Of a DNA stretch of 64,000 nt, positions 53,701 through 62,935 are shown piece after piece (position 1 is the first letter of the stretch; each line of letters opens with the position of its first letter). Location of the stretch: assembly GCF_002220365.1 (NCBI RefSeq), contig NZ_MTHB01000191.1:95822-159821 (forward strand), given 5' to 3'. The stretch comes from Caballeronia sordidicola (GTDB lineage: Bacteria > Pseudomonadota > Gammaproteobacteria > Burkholderiales > Burkholderiaceae). The translations under genes were made by a program, and so were the position numbers. The notes beneath the pieces were generated by a model. That model worked only from the letters and a program-made list of their open reading frames with translations, searched no databases and was not told the DNA's origin.

Positions 53701-54498
53701 TCAAGCCGCTGGAATCACCTTACCCGTATAGACGACCGGGCCGGTCGGCCCATTCGGATTCGGCGAGCCGCCGACAGGCTCCACGGACACAGCCAATATC
53801 GGATACGCATTTACGGAAGCCGCCTTGAACCGCGCGGTTCCCCCGACTGGCAGCACGCCGAGCGAAACCGGGTGCCCCTGCTTGGGCAGACCCCACAACT
53901 GCATGGATTTGTCGGAGGGATCCGACGAGCCGCTCAAACGTCGCACGGTAACTTCGGAAGTCCGGTCGTCCCACGTCACCAGCATTCTCGCGTTCGATTT
54001 GTCATCAGCAAGTGTTGCCACATACCCAATCCGCGGTTCCTGCGCGACTTGCGGCGCGGGCACGGGGGCAGGCACGGGCGCGACGGTAGACAACTCGCGA
54101 ATGGAAACAACGAGCGCGATAGCCGCAATGGCGGTGGCGGCGATCGACCAGCCGCGCCAGAACGACAGGTTCTCGAACCAGTTGGGCTTTGGCCGGGCAA
54201 CAGGACGAGCCGGAGCAGCAACCGGCGCAACCGGCCGGGCGGCTGCCGCATCGCGCCGGGCGTTGACCAGATTCAAACGCCGCTCGATAGACGGCCAGAT
54301 CTCCGGCGGCGGCGTGACCGGGGCCCCAAGCTCGGTCATTGCCGTCAACCGCAAACGCCAGGTTTCGACGGCCAGGCGAATCGCCGGATCGTGCTGCGAA
54401 ATAGTTTCAAACCGCCTGCGTGAACCCCCGCGCAGCACGCCGAGTGTGTACTCGGCAGCCAGCTGGTCCACCAGGCCCGCGTATCGATGCAGATCCAT
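53701..54498 (-). CDS. RskA-type anti-sigma factor
   Basis: About 265 residues. A cytoplasmic N-terminal anti-sigma domain (YAGLVDQLAAEYTLGVLRGG) is followed by an alanine- and proline-rich linker, one membrane segment (SIAATAIAAIALVVSIREL) and a periplasmic RskA C-terminal domain (LVTWDDRTSEVTVRRLSG, QLWGLPKQGHPVSLG). No zinc HxxxCxxC motif is seen, so it is not a ZAS-type factor. Its start overlaps the sigma-factor stop (ATGA), so the two are translationally coupled and it holds the sigma factor until a periplasmic signal triggers release. Confidence 0.88.
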   Translation of the reverse strand: MDLHRYAGLVDQLAAEYTLGVLRGGSRRRFETISQHDPAIRLAVETWRLRLTAMTELGAPVTPPPEIWPSIERRLNLVNARRDAAAARPVAPVAAPARPVARPKPNWFENLSFWRGWSIAATAIAAIALVVSIRELSTVAPVPAPVPAPQVAQEPRIGYVATLADDKSNARMLVTWDDRTSEVTVRRLSGSSDPSDKSMQLWGLPKQGHPVSLGVLPVGGTARFKAASVNAYPILAVSVEPVGGSPNPNGPTGPVVYTGKVIPAA

Positions 54499-55082
54499 CA
54501 CAGACCTCCCAGGCACGTTTTAAGTTTTTCGAGGCCGCGCCGAATCCACGACTTCACTGTGCCAAGTGGGACTTTCAAGACATCGGCCACTTCGCTGTGG
54601 CTCTGATCGCGCAGATAGGCCAGCGCCACGGCCTGTCGCTGGTTGGCTTCGAGCCGACCCATGCAGATGGCGAGTTGCCGTGCTTCCTGGCTCATCAACA
54701 TCTGCTCGGAGGGATCTGCCTCATTTGCCGGCAAGGTATCGTCCAAAGCATCGCTCCATTCTGTTTCGGCGCTTGCCCCGTTGGCCTTTTGCCGCCGCAA
54801 ATAATCGAGGGCCCGGTTGCGGACAATAGCCGCCATCCAGGTCATCGGCGCGGACAGGCCGGCTTTGTAGTCACCCGCGTATCGCCAGATATTGACGAAC
54901 GCGTCCTGCAAAACTTCTTCGGCCCACTCACGCTTCACCAATATACGAAGCGCGAGGCCAAACAGTTTCGAGGAAGTTAAATCGTAGAGCGCGCGCAACG
55001 CGGCGGCGTCTTCGCTGGCAACACGATCGAGCAATTGCACGAGGGTGTCGGGGGTCGGGTCGTGGGGGAGTGTTGTTGTCAT
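54498..55082 (-). CDS. ECF-family RNA polymerase sigma factor
   Basis: A 194-residue group IV sigma factor. Region 2 reads EEVLQDAFVNIWRYAGDYKA and MTWMAAIVRNRALDYLRRQK; region 4 reads LRDQSHSEVADVLKVPLGTV then KSWIRRGLEKLKTCLGGL. Together with the RskA-type partner it resembles the SigK group. The expected signal is envelope or oxidative stress, but the regulon is unknown. It begins an apparently two-gene operon that probably autoregulates from the gap right of 55082. Confidence 0.9.
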   Translation of the reverse strand: MTTTLPHDPTPDTLVQLLDRVASEDAAALRALYDLTSSKLFGLALRILVKREWAEEVLQDAFVNIWRYAGDYKAGLSAPMTWMAAIVRNRALDYLRRQKANGASAETEWSDALDDTLPANEADPSEQMLMSQEARQLAICMGRLEANQRQAVALAYLRDQSHSEVADVLKVPLGTVKSWIRRGLEKLKTCLGGL

Positions 55083-55289
55083 AGGACCGGTCGGGTGGGC
55101 GGCGCGATTGATCTTACCGAAATAATCAGATTAAACCGCACTGGTTTTTTTGCATCCGGATGCATCCGTTTCGCTTTCGCCTACGTAAAAACTGAAACGA
55201 GCCTCGCGGCGCGCGAAATAATCAGCGCTGCGCGCACAGCTCACCATGTGTCCCCGTTCTCCTCCGGCCCTGCCGGGGAGATGCGGCTT

Positions 55290-55319
55290 TGCCCGACCGC
55301 ATAGGCCGGGCATTTTTTT
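55290..55319 (+). terminator. Orphan plus-strand intrinsic terminator
   Basis: TGCCCG (55290-55295) pairs with CGGGCA (55307-55312) and is followed by T7. No plus-strand gene lies upstream: the sigma factor is on the minus strand and starts at 55082. It is a terminator without a known gene, which suggests a small RNA. Confidence 0.65.
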
Positions 55320-55462
55320 CGGCTATCGGTTCTGGAACTTGCCGACAGCTTGGATTCGTACGCCTTACGCCGTATGACGGGACGGCGCACGGCGGGATTT
55401 TCCGCCCTTTGCATCTTATAAAGGAGCGCCCGGATCGGCTCTCTGCCTTGGTCCCGGGCGCT

Positions 55463-56311
55463 TCACGCCACATCGGCGCCCACCAGCATCACCAGTTTCA
55501 AATCCTCCCGATGCGCCGGCTTGAACGTAATCTGGTCGAAGACCAGGCGCCCGCGGGTCGGATGATTGAACTCCCGGGTACCGCCTTCCCGCTCGCCCAC
55601 GTCCTGCGATGCCCAAAAGCGCGCGAAAGCATCGCTGGCGGCACTGAGCGAATCGATCAGCGCTCGCGTGGGGGCATCGTTCAGATGGCGGATCGAATCC
55701 GCCCGGAACTCTGCTACCAGCCTTCGCGCGCGCGTTTCCCAATCCACGATCAAGCTCTGAGCTCCGGGCGCTGTAAATGTGAATCTGAGCAGATTACGGT
55801 CCTGAACGCCGTCCAGCCAGCCGACGAACAACTCCGCCGCTCGTGCGTTCCAGCGCAACGCGTTCCACTGGCGGTCGAGGACGTAGGCGGGGGCATCGAT
55901 CAGTTCCACCGATTTCAGCAGCGCTGCCGGCGCGTCCTGCGCCGCCGGATCGGGTTCGGCGGGGTCCCGCTGGGCGGCCAGTTCAAACAGATAAGCGCGT
56001 TCGGCCCGTGATAACTGCAACGCCACGGCGATGCGCGCAAGCGCGTCGGCGGACGCGGACACGGGCCGTCCTTGTTCGATCCACGTGTACCAGGTCGGAC
56101 TGACGCCACACAGCTGGGCGACTTCTTCCCGTCGCAAGCCGGGTGTACGGCGGCGCGGGCCGGGCGGCATGCCGACGGCCATGGGCGACAGCCGCTCCCG
56201 ATGCGCGCGGATGAAGTCGCCAAGCGCTCGCGCCGGCGTGGCATCGAGCGGGGGCGCGGCGTCGGTTTTGCCGGCGGCGGGGGCGGTTGGAGCGGCGGGT
56301 GCTAAGGGCAT
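55463..56311 (-). CDS. XRE-family regulator with MmyB-like ligand-binding domain
   Basis: About 282 residues. A proline- and alanine-rich leader is followed by a helix-turn-helix (RRTPGLRREEVAQLCGVSPT, WYTWIEQGRPVSASADALAR) and a MmyB-type PAS-like C-terminal domain (WNALRWNARAAELFVGWLDG, IRHLNDAPTRALIDSLSAAS, FNHPTRGRLVFDQITFKPA). Such regulators often control adjacent oxidoreductase genes, but no plausible target adjoins it here. I use the ATG at 56311; the frame is open another 76 codons upstream in poor sequence. Confidence 0.85.
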   Translation of the reverse strand: MPLAPAAPTAPAAGKTDAAPPLDATPARALGDFIRAHRERLSPMAVGMPPGPRRRTPGLRREEVAQLCGVSPTWYTWIEQGRPVSASADALARIAVALQLSRAERAYLFELAAQRDPAEPDPAAQDAPAALLKSVELIDAPAYVLDRQWNALRWNARAAELFVGWLDGVQDRNLLRFTFTAPGAQSLIVDWETRARRLVAEFRADSIRHLNDAPTRALIDSLSAASDAFARFWASQDVGEREGGTREFNHPTRGRLVFDQITFKPAHREDLKLVMLVGADVA

Positions 56312-57121
56312 GAGGCTCAATATGCGCTTTGGAAAATCCGACAGCGGTTCAGGTAGTTTAGATACCAGAATAACCGCGCAACTTGTACCGGTACAAGAGG
56401 GCGCCATTGTAGCGTTGCGGCTGGCAAGAAAATACTGACGAAAACCTTTAGCGATTGATGAGATAACACGATCAGGCCGTCGATGCATTCGGTCAGCGGC
56501 TGCCGTGTATCTCGCTAGCGCCGTGTACGCGACGGGCACGGACGACTGAACTCTATGCGTTGAGCGTCGGCGCGAGATAACGGGAAAGCCGACTTTATGT
56601 TGACAGGCGTGCCGAAAATCACCTCTTATTCACGCGGTCTGCGGACACGGAAAGCGAGCCCCGCAGGTTGCTTAGTTTCGCGCAGGCTCAACGTCATATG
56701 AAGCGTCCCGAAAATGAGGTGGACGAGGAATGTCTGATTACCCTGGCTTGCGCCGGAAATGCGAGGTGCCGCCACCAGGTTTATGCAGTCTGCCAATCGC
56801 AAGCCGTAACCCCGCCTCGTAGGGCGTAAATGAGTGACTTAATGGCTACGAAAATCATCCGACTGCCGGTAATACTCGGTAAAACATTCACAATTCAGAC
56901 TGCAATAAGACTTTTCTCATTTCAACCTGCCATTCTTTACTATATTCTTTCTGAAATATTTAAATGACTTTCGCCGTTATGCAATCGCATTGAGTAGTGC
57001 TAACAAGAGATGAAAAATAATGATGATCGATCGAGTGAGGGAAGGCGAAAGACACGAAACAGGCCTGAAGAATCTGACCAAATGCTCGTTACATTTTGTG
57101 TCGACGCAGAGTGCGGTGCAA
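56312..57121. other. Long gap before the type I secretion operon
   Basis: About 810 bases with no gene I can support. Base composition falls sharply to AT-rich from about 56850 to 57020, the likely promoter area for the secretion operon. An in-frame extension of the TolC-like gene to 57020 exists but would precede its signal peptide. No clear terminator or repeat was found in this gap. Confidence 0.5.
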
Positions 57122-58480
57122 ATGAAGGCAATAGTCGGCATCCTTTTAGTTTCATTCATGAGTACTGCTTATGCTTCTAGCTTGTCTAACCTTGCAAGTG
57201 AGGCACTCCTGTCTGATGCCATTTTTCAGAGTGCAGAAGCCTCTTGGCGAGCGGGTATCGAAAAAGCGCCTCAGGGACGAGCTGGACTCCTGCCGCAAAT
57301 TGGCGTTCAGCAAGTGATATATCGCAATGGCATGCGCATCCCGGGACAAACCGCACCAGGCTATTCAACTGTCGGTTTCACCCTCACGCTGAACCAGTCT
57401 CTCTTCAATTGGGCCGCTTGGGAGGCCTATCAGCAGGGCCAGCTCCTCGCAATAGATGCCGATCTGGCGTTGGCGCAAGCCAAGCAGGACGTACTTCTAC
57501 GCGTGTCGCAGGCCTATTTCGCCGCATTGAACGCGCAGGACGATCTCGCGCTCGCGATTAATCACCGCAAAGCCGTCGCGGAACAATTGGTGCTCGCACA
57601 GCGCCGCTTCGCGTTAGGTGATGCGACGATCGTGGACACGAACGAAGCGCAGGCTGGTTTCGATACTGCTGAGGCAGATGAGATCGCTGCGCAAACTCGG
57701 CGGGACATGAGCTACACAACCCTTCAGAAGATTGTCGGTCACCGAGTCAGAAGCGTTAATGGGTGGCGCAATGAAATCAGCCTGCCTCCTGTCGAACCGT
57801 CAGACGTAGAGCAGTGGGCAAGCGCGGCGGCCACTTCAAATTACGACGTGCGCAGAAAGATGATCGCAACGCAACTCGCGGGTCGCGAGCGCAACAAGGC
57901 GCGCGCAGGCGATTACCCAACGGTCGCGCTCGTCGGCAACGTCAACAACGGTAACGCAGCGTTCATCAATGGTCAGACGAACTTCTACACCGGTGCGAAC
58001 CGCGGTACCGCCGGTGCAATCGGCATTCAGATTTCGATACCGCTGACTGACGGTTTCACGACCCGAAGCAAGATTCGCGAAGCGCTCGCGCTGGAAGACA
58101 AGGCTCGCGATGATCTGGACGAGGCGCAACGCAGCGCCGGACTCGCGGCGCACGACGCTTATCTCGGGGTAACGCGAGGATTGGTGCAGACAGGCGCGCT
58201 TGCTACGGCAGTGCGGTCCGCTAACGTCGCGCTGCGGTCCAATCAGACCGGCTACCGCGTCGGTATTCGAGTGAACGCGGATGTGCTTGATGCAGAAGAC
58301 AAGCTGTACAGAGCGCAGCGCGAGTTGGCGCGCGCCCGTGCGGAAACACTTGTGCAGGGCCTGAAGCTGAAAGCGAGCACCGCTGATCTCAGTGAGAACG
58401 ATCTGCTCGCACTTGATGCGTTGCTGAGCGAGAGCGCTGTCTCGGCGCTTCCACGTTCCAATACACAGGCGGGACGCTAA
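57122..58480 (+). CDS. TolC-family outer-membrane factor of a type I secretion system
   Basis: About 452 residues with an N-terminal signal peptide, MKAIVGILLVSFMSTAYAS. Two repeats of the OEP (outer-membrane efflux protein) coiled-coil domain follow, with QAYFAALNAQDDLALAINHR in the first half and RQLARAR-like segments in the second (RAQRELARARAETLVQGLKL). It forms the outer-membrane tunnel of the exporter. I start at 57122 so the signal peptide is N-terminal; an upstream in-frame ATG at 57020 would hide it. Its stop shares one base with the ABC gene start (TAATG), so the two are translationally coupled. Confidence 0.88.
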   Translation: MKAIVGILLVSFMSTAYASSLSNLASEALLSDAIFQSAEASWRAGIEKAPQGRAGLLPQIGVQQVIYRNGMRIPGQTAPGYSTVGFTLTLNQSLFNWAAWEAYQQGQLLAIDADLALAQAKQDVLLRVSQAYFAALNAQDDLALAINHRKAVAEQLVLAQRRFALGDATIVDTNEAQAGFDTAEADEIAAQTRRDMSYTTLQKIVGHRVRSVNGWRNEISLPPVEPSDVEQWASAAATSNYDVRRKMIATQLAGRERNKARAGDYPTVALVGNVNNGNAAFINGQTNFYTGANRGTAGAIGIQISIPLTDGFTTRSKIREALALEDKARDDLDEAQRSAGLAAHDAYLGVTRGLVQTGALATAVRSANVALRSNQTGYRVGIRVNADVLDAEDKLYRAQRELARARAETLVQGLKLKASTADLSENDLLALDALLSESAVSALPRSNTQAGR

Positions 58481-60273
58481 TGTACCGGCTCATCAAACGT
58501 CACCTGCTTATCGCGGCCGTGTTCGGCATTGCCTCGAATTTGCTTGTGCTCGCACCTACCATCTATTTGCTTCAGGTCTATGACCGCGTGCTGCCAAGCC
58601 AAAGCATCGAAACCTTGCTAATGCTGATGGCCTTCATGGTGATCGCACTCGGCATGAATTTCGGAGTTGACATTGCACGCAGCCGGATTTTGTCCGATCT
58701 GGGCTTGCAGATTGGCAATCGTCTCGACCGTTTGACGCTGGAGGCGCAGATTTCAGCGCATGCACGTCGCCTGCCGCAAAGGCAAATCGCAGGCCCGGGC
58801 GACGTCAATACATTGCGAGCATTTTTGGCCGGCACAGGTGTCATCGCCTTCTTCGACACACCTTGGTTGCTGGTTTATCTCATCGTTATCGGCCTCTTTC
58901 ACTGGACATTGGCCCTGATTGCAGCGGTTAGTGCGCTTGTGTTGGTTTGCGTAGCATTGGCTAACGACCGGCTCACGCGGAAAGCCATCCAGTCATACCT
59001 AACGCGGCAACGCGAAGGGGATGTGTTCTATCAACAGATCATGCGGAACGCTGAAGTCATGACTGTGCTTGGGATGGTAGGAAACCTTGTCAGCGCTTGG
59101 GATTTGCGCAAGCGCGAGTACATCGCCGCGCAGCGCGACGTTTCCGACAGCAGCGCGTTCTATCGCGATATGACCAAGACGCTGCGACAGGCGATCCAGG
59201 TCATCATAATGGCCGCCGGAGCGGGCCTCGTGATAGCTGGTCATGCCACACCCGGGGTAATGTTGGCTACGACCATCCTGTTAGGCAAAGCCCTCGCACC
59301 CATTGAACAGTTGATCGGTAACTGGAAGCAAGCGGGCGAACTTCGCGAGGCTTGGCCACGACTGAATGCGTTGCTAGCCGTTCAGGCCGACGCTGATCCG
59401 GTGGAACTGCCGCAGCCAACAGGAGAAATTCGCGTCGAACACATCGCTTTTAGTGTGCCTGCGCGTACGCCAGGAATGGGACGGCTGTTGCTGCGCGGCA
59501 TTGACTTCAAGCTCGCCGCTGGGCAGACGCTGATCATCACTGGTCCTAGCGCGTCAGGAAAGTCCACGCTACTACGTGTCATCTCCGGGCTTTGGAGTCC
59601 GCAAGGCGGCACCGTGCGGCTCGACGGCGCCGACATAGCGCAGTGGCCCAGGCCGTCGCTCGGGCGGTATCTCGGCTATGTGCCGCAGGACGTTGAACTA
59701 TTCGCGGGCAGCGTCGCGGAAAACATTGCGCGTACCGCGAAGCCGTTGCCGCTCGACTCCGCAGCTATCGTTCGCGCCGCACAGCGTGCGGGCGTTCACG
59801 AGATGGTCCTGGGTTTGCCCCAGGGTTACGAAACGTTGATTGGAGATTCTGGCGAACTCTTGTCCGGTGGGCAACGCCAGCGCATTGCCCTTGCACGCGC
59901 TTTATATGGTGAGCCCGCTCTGCTGTTGTTGGACGAGCCGAACGCCAGTCTCGATACCGAAGGGGAAGCTGCGCTTGACCGGGTGATGCGGCAGTTGAAA
60001 GCCGATGGCGTGACCATAATTGCGGTCACTCACCGGCCATCACTGATAGCGCTTGCCGATCGAATCCTGCGCTTGAGGGACGGGCAAGTGGAGCAGTTTG
60101 GGCCGCCCCCGGATTTGCCTCAGACGGGAGGCGACCGGCTTGCTGGGGACATGCGTCCCGCTGAAGTAAACGAAATCGCTGACGTCGATATAACGATGCT
60201 TCACGCCACTCGTTCTTCGCTGAAGCCGATTCTGCAGCATGTGATTGAACCGCTGATCGGAGGCAACCGATGA
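58480..60273 (+). CDS. Type I secretion ABC transporter (PrtD family)
   Basis: A 597-residue fused permease-ATPase. The N-terminal membrane domain covers about residues 1-300 and the start MYRLIKRHLLIAAVFGIASN is typical of PrtD-type exporters. Walker A GPSASGKST is at residues 355-363, signature LSGGQRQRIALARAL begins near residue 461, and Walker B is LLLLDEPNASLD. There is no N-terminal C39 peptidase or C39-like domain, so the substrate should have an uncleaved C-terminal secretion signal. It overlaps the adaptor gene by four bases. Confidence 0.92.
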   Translation: MYRLIKRHLLIAAVFGIASNLLVLAPTIYLLQVYDRVLPSQSIETLLMLMAFMVIALGMNFGVDIARSRILSDLGLQIGNRLDRLTLEAQISAHARRLPQRQIAGPGDVNTLRAFLAGTGVIAFFDTPWLLVYLIVIGLFHWTLALIAAVSALVLVCVALANDRLTRKAIQSYLTRQREGDVFYQQIMRNAEVMTVLGMVGNLVSAWDLRKREYIAAQRDVSDSSAFYRDMTKTLRQAIQVIIMAAGAGLVIAGHATPGVMLATTILLGKALAPIEQLIGNWKQAGELREAWPRLNALLAVQADADPVELPQPTGEIRVEHIAFSVPARTPGMGRLLLRGIDFKLAAGQTLIITGPSASGKSTLLRVISGLWSPQGGTVRLDGADIAQWPRPSLGRYLGYVPQDVELFAGSVAENIARTAKPLPLDSAAIVRAAQRAGVHEMVLGLPQGYETLIGDSGELLSGGQRQRIALARALYGEPALLLLDEPNASLDTEGEAALDRVMRQLKADGVTIIAVTHRPSLIALADRILRLRDGQVEQFGPPPDLPQTGGDRLAGDMRPAEVNEIADVDITMLHATRSSLKPILQHVIEPLIGGNR

Positions 60274-61646
60274 GATGGTTTAATTTACGACGTTTAGCTG
60301 AAACCGCGCGTGGTTTATTGGAAGTCTCGCAGGTATCGGATGCAAACACGTTGCCGCTTCCCCGTCGGCTGATTGCGGTGAGTGCTGTGGGCGTTGCGAT
60401 AGGGTTGGCCCTGATGTGGGGCTGGGCGTCGCTTGCTCCGCTGTCCGGTGCGGTCGTTGCCGAAGGCGTTGTGCGAACGGAAGGCGAGCGTAAGACGGTG
60501 CAGCATCAGGAGGGCGGCATTGTAAAAAGTATTTTGGTCCGCGATGGCGATCACGTGAAAGCTGGCCAAGTGCTGATCGTGATGGATAACGTTAGCCCAG
60601 CAGCCGAACTGTCCGCATTGCAGGCGCAGTATGACGCGGAGCAGGCGAAGATCGCGCGGTTGTTGGCCGAGCGTGAACTAAAGGACACAGTAACGTTTCC
60701 CGTCGCCCTTGCTAGTCAGCGTAATGATCCTCGCGTGGTCGAAACCCTAGCGCGCGAATCGGCTCTCTTTACGGCACGTCGTCGCTCGTTCGTTGAGCAG
60801 AGCTCAATGTTACGCACCGAAATCGCCCAGACGCGTCAGGAAATAGCGATTAACGCGCAGATGGTTCAGACAATGAGCCATAGCCACGAGATGGCAGGTC
60901 AGCAGAGGCGGACCAATGAAGCGTTGCAACTAGAAGGGTTCGTGGCTGAAACGAAAGTACTCGATCTGCGGCGTACCGAGGCCGATGCACTGTCACGCGT
61001 TCAGTCCGGCAATGCCGATCTCAGTCGCGCGAAACAGCGGCAGACCGATCTTGAGCTGAGAATCAACGGCCTGCGTAACGATTATGTGAAGACTGCTGAC
61101 GACGAACTCAAAGACGCCACCACTCGTGCGGTCCAGATGAGCGAGAGGCTTCGCCCGGCTCACGATCTCTCGGCTCGTACCCGAGTAATGGCGCCGGTTG
61201 CCGGGGTGATTGTCGGGCTGAAGGTCCATACGATTGGGGCTGTGGTCGGTCCGCGAGAACCGATTGTTGATGTTGTGCCTGAAGGCGCGCCACTTAATGT
61301 GGAGGCGAATATCAGGCCGGACGACGTTCGGCAAATTGGGCCAGGAAGCCACGCCGATGTCCGCTTGACTGCCTATAACTCACGTACCACGCCCATGCTT
61401 GACGGCACGGTGACCTATATCTCGGCGGACGTTCTAAGCGACAGAGACAGGCAAACCCGTTTCTATGTTGTGCGCGTGGAGGTGCCGGCGCAGGCGGTGG
61501 AGAAAGCCAACCGCCTCGCTAAAGAACCAATCGCGCTCGGGCCGGGGCTACGCACAGAGGTGTATATCCGCAAGCGCGCGCGCTCGGCTTTTGACTATTT
61601 ACTTGAGCCAGTCAAAGACGGGATTCGCAAGTCGATGCGGGATTGA
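60270..61646 (+). CDS. HlyD/PrtE-family membrane-fusion adaptor
   Basis: A 458-residue periplasmic adaptor with one N-terminal membrane segment (about residues 31-50, LIAVSAVGVAIGLALMWGW). A lipoyl half-motif (VVAEGVVRTEGERKTVQHQE, GGIVKSILVRDGDHV) is followed by a long alpha-hairpin (about residues 110-290) and the second lipoyl and barrel half (VMAPVAGVIVGLKVHTIGAV, then RPDDVRQIGPGSHADVRLTA). It bridges the ABC protein to the TolC-like tunnel. The ATGA overlap with the ABC gene fixes it in the same operon. Confidence 0.92.
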   Translation: MRWFNLRRLAETARGLLEVSQVSDANTLPLPRRLIAVSAVGVAIGLALMWGWASLAPLSGAVVAEGVVRTEGERKTVQHQEGGIVKSILVRDGDHVKAGQVLIVMDNVSPAAELSALQAQYDAEQAKIARLLAERELKDTVTFPVALASQRNDPRVVETLARESALFTARRRSFVEQSSMLRTEIAQTRQEIAINAQMVQTMSHSHEMAGQQRRTNEALQLEGFVAETKVLDLRRTEADALSRVQSGNADLSRAKQRQTDLELRINGLRNDYVKTADDELKDATTRAVQMSERLRPAHDLSARTRVMAPVAGVIVGLKVHTIGAVVGPREPIVDVVPEGAPLNVEANIRPDDVRQIGPGSHADVRLTAYNSRTTPMLDGTVTYISADVLSDRDRQTRFYVVRVEVPAQAVEKANRLAKEPIALGPGLRTEVYIRKRARSAFDYLLEPVKDGIRKSMRD

Positions 61647-61709
61647 GGCGGTTGTTCGATTTAAATACGAGCGGTTTTTTCCTAGTACTTCCGTCGAGTT
61701 GGAGCTGTG

Positions 61710-62072
61710 ATGAACAAAAGAATATCGAGAGACTTGCTTCTTACCTATGTGGCATTAACAGGGCTCGTATCAGCCCAAATGTGTTTGGCTGATGACATAC
61801 CGCGCCCTGAATTGGGATGTCGTTTGCTAGATGCTGACGGAACTCCGATAGATAGGGCTGATTTTTCCTTTCAGCAGCGAATCGCGGTCGGCCGGTGCAT
61901 GAATACGGCAGAGCGGGATAAGGAGGTGGAAACGAAGCAGATGAAAAGCCAGCGGCAAAACATTGAAAACGCCAAGATCATGCGCAGATCGGAGAACCAA
62001 CTTGCGATATCGGGTTTCCGGTCGCCTTGGCGGCCGTCTGGGTCGCCGCACACCGTGCCGGGAATTCCATGA
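61710..62072 (+). CDS. Secreted hypothetical protein of the T1SS locus
   Basis: A 120-residue protein I do not recognise. A signal peptide is clear (RISRDLLLTYVALTGLVSAQ, cleavage near MCLADD). The mature part has a charged central helix (residues about 65-95, KEVETKQMKSQRQNIENAKI) and a proline-rich tail (FRSPWRPSGSPHTVPGIP). Two cysteines remain after cleavage (GCRLL and GRCMN), which could form a disulfide. A GGAG precedes the GTG/ATG start. Visibly lower GC than the chromosome suggests transfer with the exporter. It may be an accessory or immunity protein; no function can be assigned. Confidence 0.6.
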   Translation: MNKRISRDLLLTYVALTGLVSAQMCLADDIPRPELGCRLLDADGTPIDRADFSFQQRIAVGRCMNTAERDKEVETKQMKSQRQNIENAKIMRRSENQLAISGFRSPWRPSGSPHTVPGIP

Positions 62073-62129
62073 GGCTATTTGGTAAGTAAGACACGAAGTA
62101 CCGTGAAATTTTCTTAAGGAGAGGCACTG

Positions 62130-62375
62130 ATGAAACCTGTTGAAAAAACTGTCGTCCCTAACGTTGCATTGGTTAGTAATTTGGATTATGCGAAGCCGCT
62201 GGATCGGTTGGAAGATCCTGTCGCAATTACAAGTCAGTTGAATTATCTGAAACCCGAAAATCCGCCGGAAGAGTCGGGTGTTTTTCGGTCGGATGGAGTA
62301 GTCTTCCAAAACATAGGGGGACCGAAAGACTTTACAGGAGTCGCTCTGTCGGGTGGCGCGCCGCTTATGAAATGA
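62130..62375 (+). CDS. Hypothetical 81-residue protein with an internal repeat
   Basis: An 81-residue protein with a strong ribosome site (AAGGAGAGG) before the ATG. There is no signal peptide or membrane segment. It contains a doubled motif, SNLDYAKPLDR and SQLNYLKPENP, about 20 residues apart. The C-terminus is glycine-rich. No family is recognised. Its last four bases overlap the next gene (ATGA), so it is translated with the lipoprotein. Between an exporter and its likely substrate, it could be a small exported peptide, a chaperone or an immunity component. Confidence 0.6.
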   Translation: MKPVEKTVVPNVALVSNLDYAKPLDRLEDPVAITSQLNYLKPENPPEESGVFRSDGVVFQNIGGPKDFTGVALSGGAPLMK

Positions 62376-62929
62376 AAAAGATTAGCCTTTTATTAGCCGT
62401 CTCAGGCATGGCAATGCTCTCAGCGTGCGCACCTTTAAAACTAGATCAATTGCCGCCGCGAACGCCCACTGATTTCCTGCTGGATATCAAGGCGGTTGCT
62501 GACGAAAATGATTTTATTAACCTTGACGTCGTCGGTAAGAGATTGAGGATTGATCTTGTCTCCGGACCGGAAGAGTCAGTTTACGCCAGCGACGGCACAA
62601 CCCTTCTCGGCTATGGAATAGACGTCGAACAGAAAGGAATGGCATCAGAGTATACGTCTGCCGACTTTCATTATCGAATATTTCGCCCGAAGGATCGTAG
62701 CTTCGACAGGGCTTTAGTTTCTCTATCGGTAAATACGGATGTGGTTTGTATGACCGAAGGTGATCTAAGGGATGTGTTTAAAAAACTAAATAAAAATATC
62801 AGTCCGCACGTATTGTTACCCTCATATTCTTACGATGGGCAAGGAAAAAGCGATTGGACGTATTTTAAATTTGACAGTAATGGATGTCTTTCACGGCTTG
62901 GTTTTTTTAAAAATAACGGAAGGAAGTAA
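62372..62929 (+). CDS. Hypothetical lipoprotein of the T1SS locus
   Basis: A 185-residue lipoprotein with signal peptide MKKISLLLAVSGMAMLSAC; the lipobox LSAC places the cysteine at residue 19. The residue after cysteine is alanine, not aspartate, so outer-membrane sorting is expected. The mature domain is a mixed alpha/beta protein with two further cysteines (VVCMTEGDL, NGCLSRLG) and is not recognised. GC is low. It is the last small gene before the large HEIGH protein, six bases upstream. The order fits a cognate immunity or surface-anchoring protein, but this is inference. Confidence 0.65.
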   Translation: MKKISLLLAVSGMAMLSACAPLKLDQLPPRTPTDFLLDIKAVADENDFINLDVVGKRLRIDLVSGPEESVYASDGTTLLGYGIDVEQKGMASEYTSADFHYRIFRPKDRSFDRALVSLSVNTDVVCMTEGDLRDVFKKLNKNISPHVLLPSYSYDGQGKSDWTYFKFDSNGCLSRLGFFKNNGRK

Positions 62930-62935
62930 GAGTCA

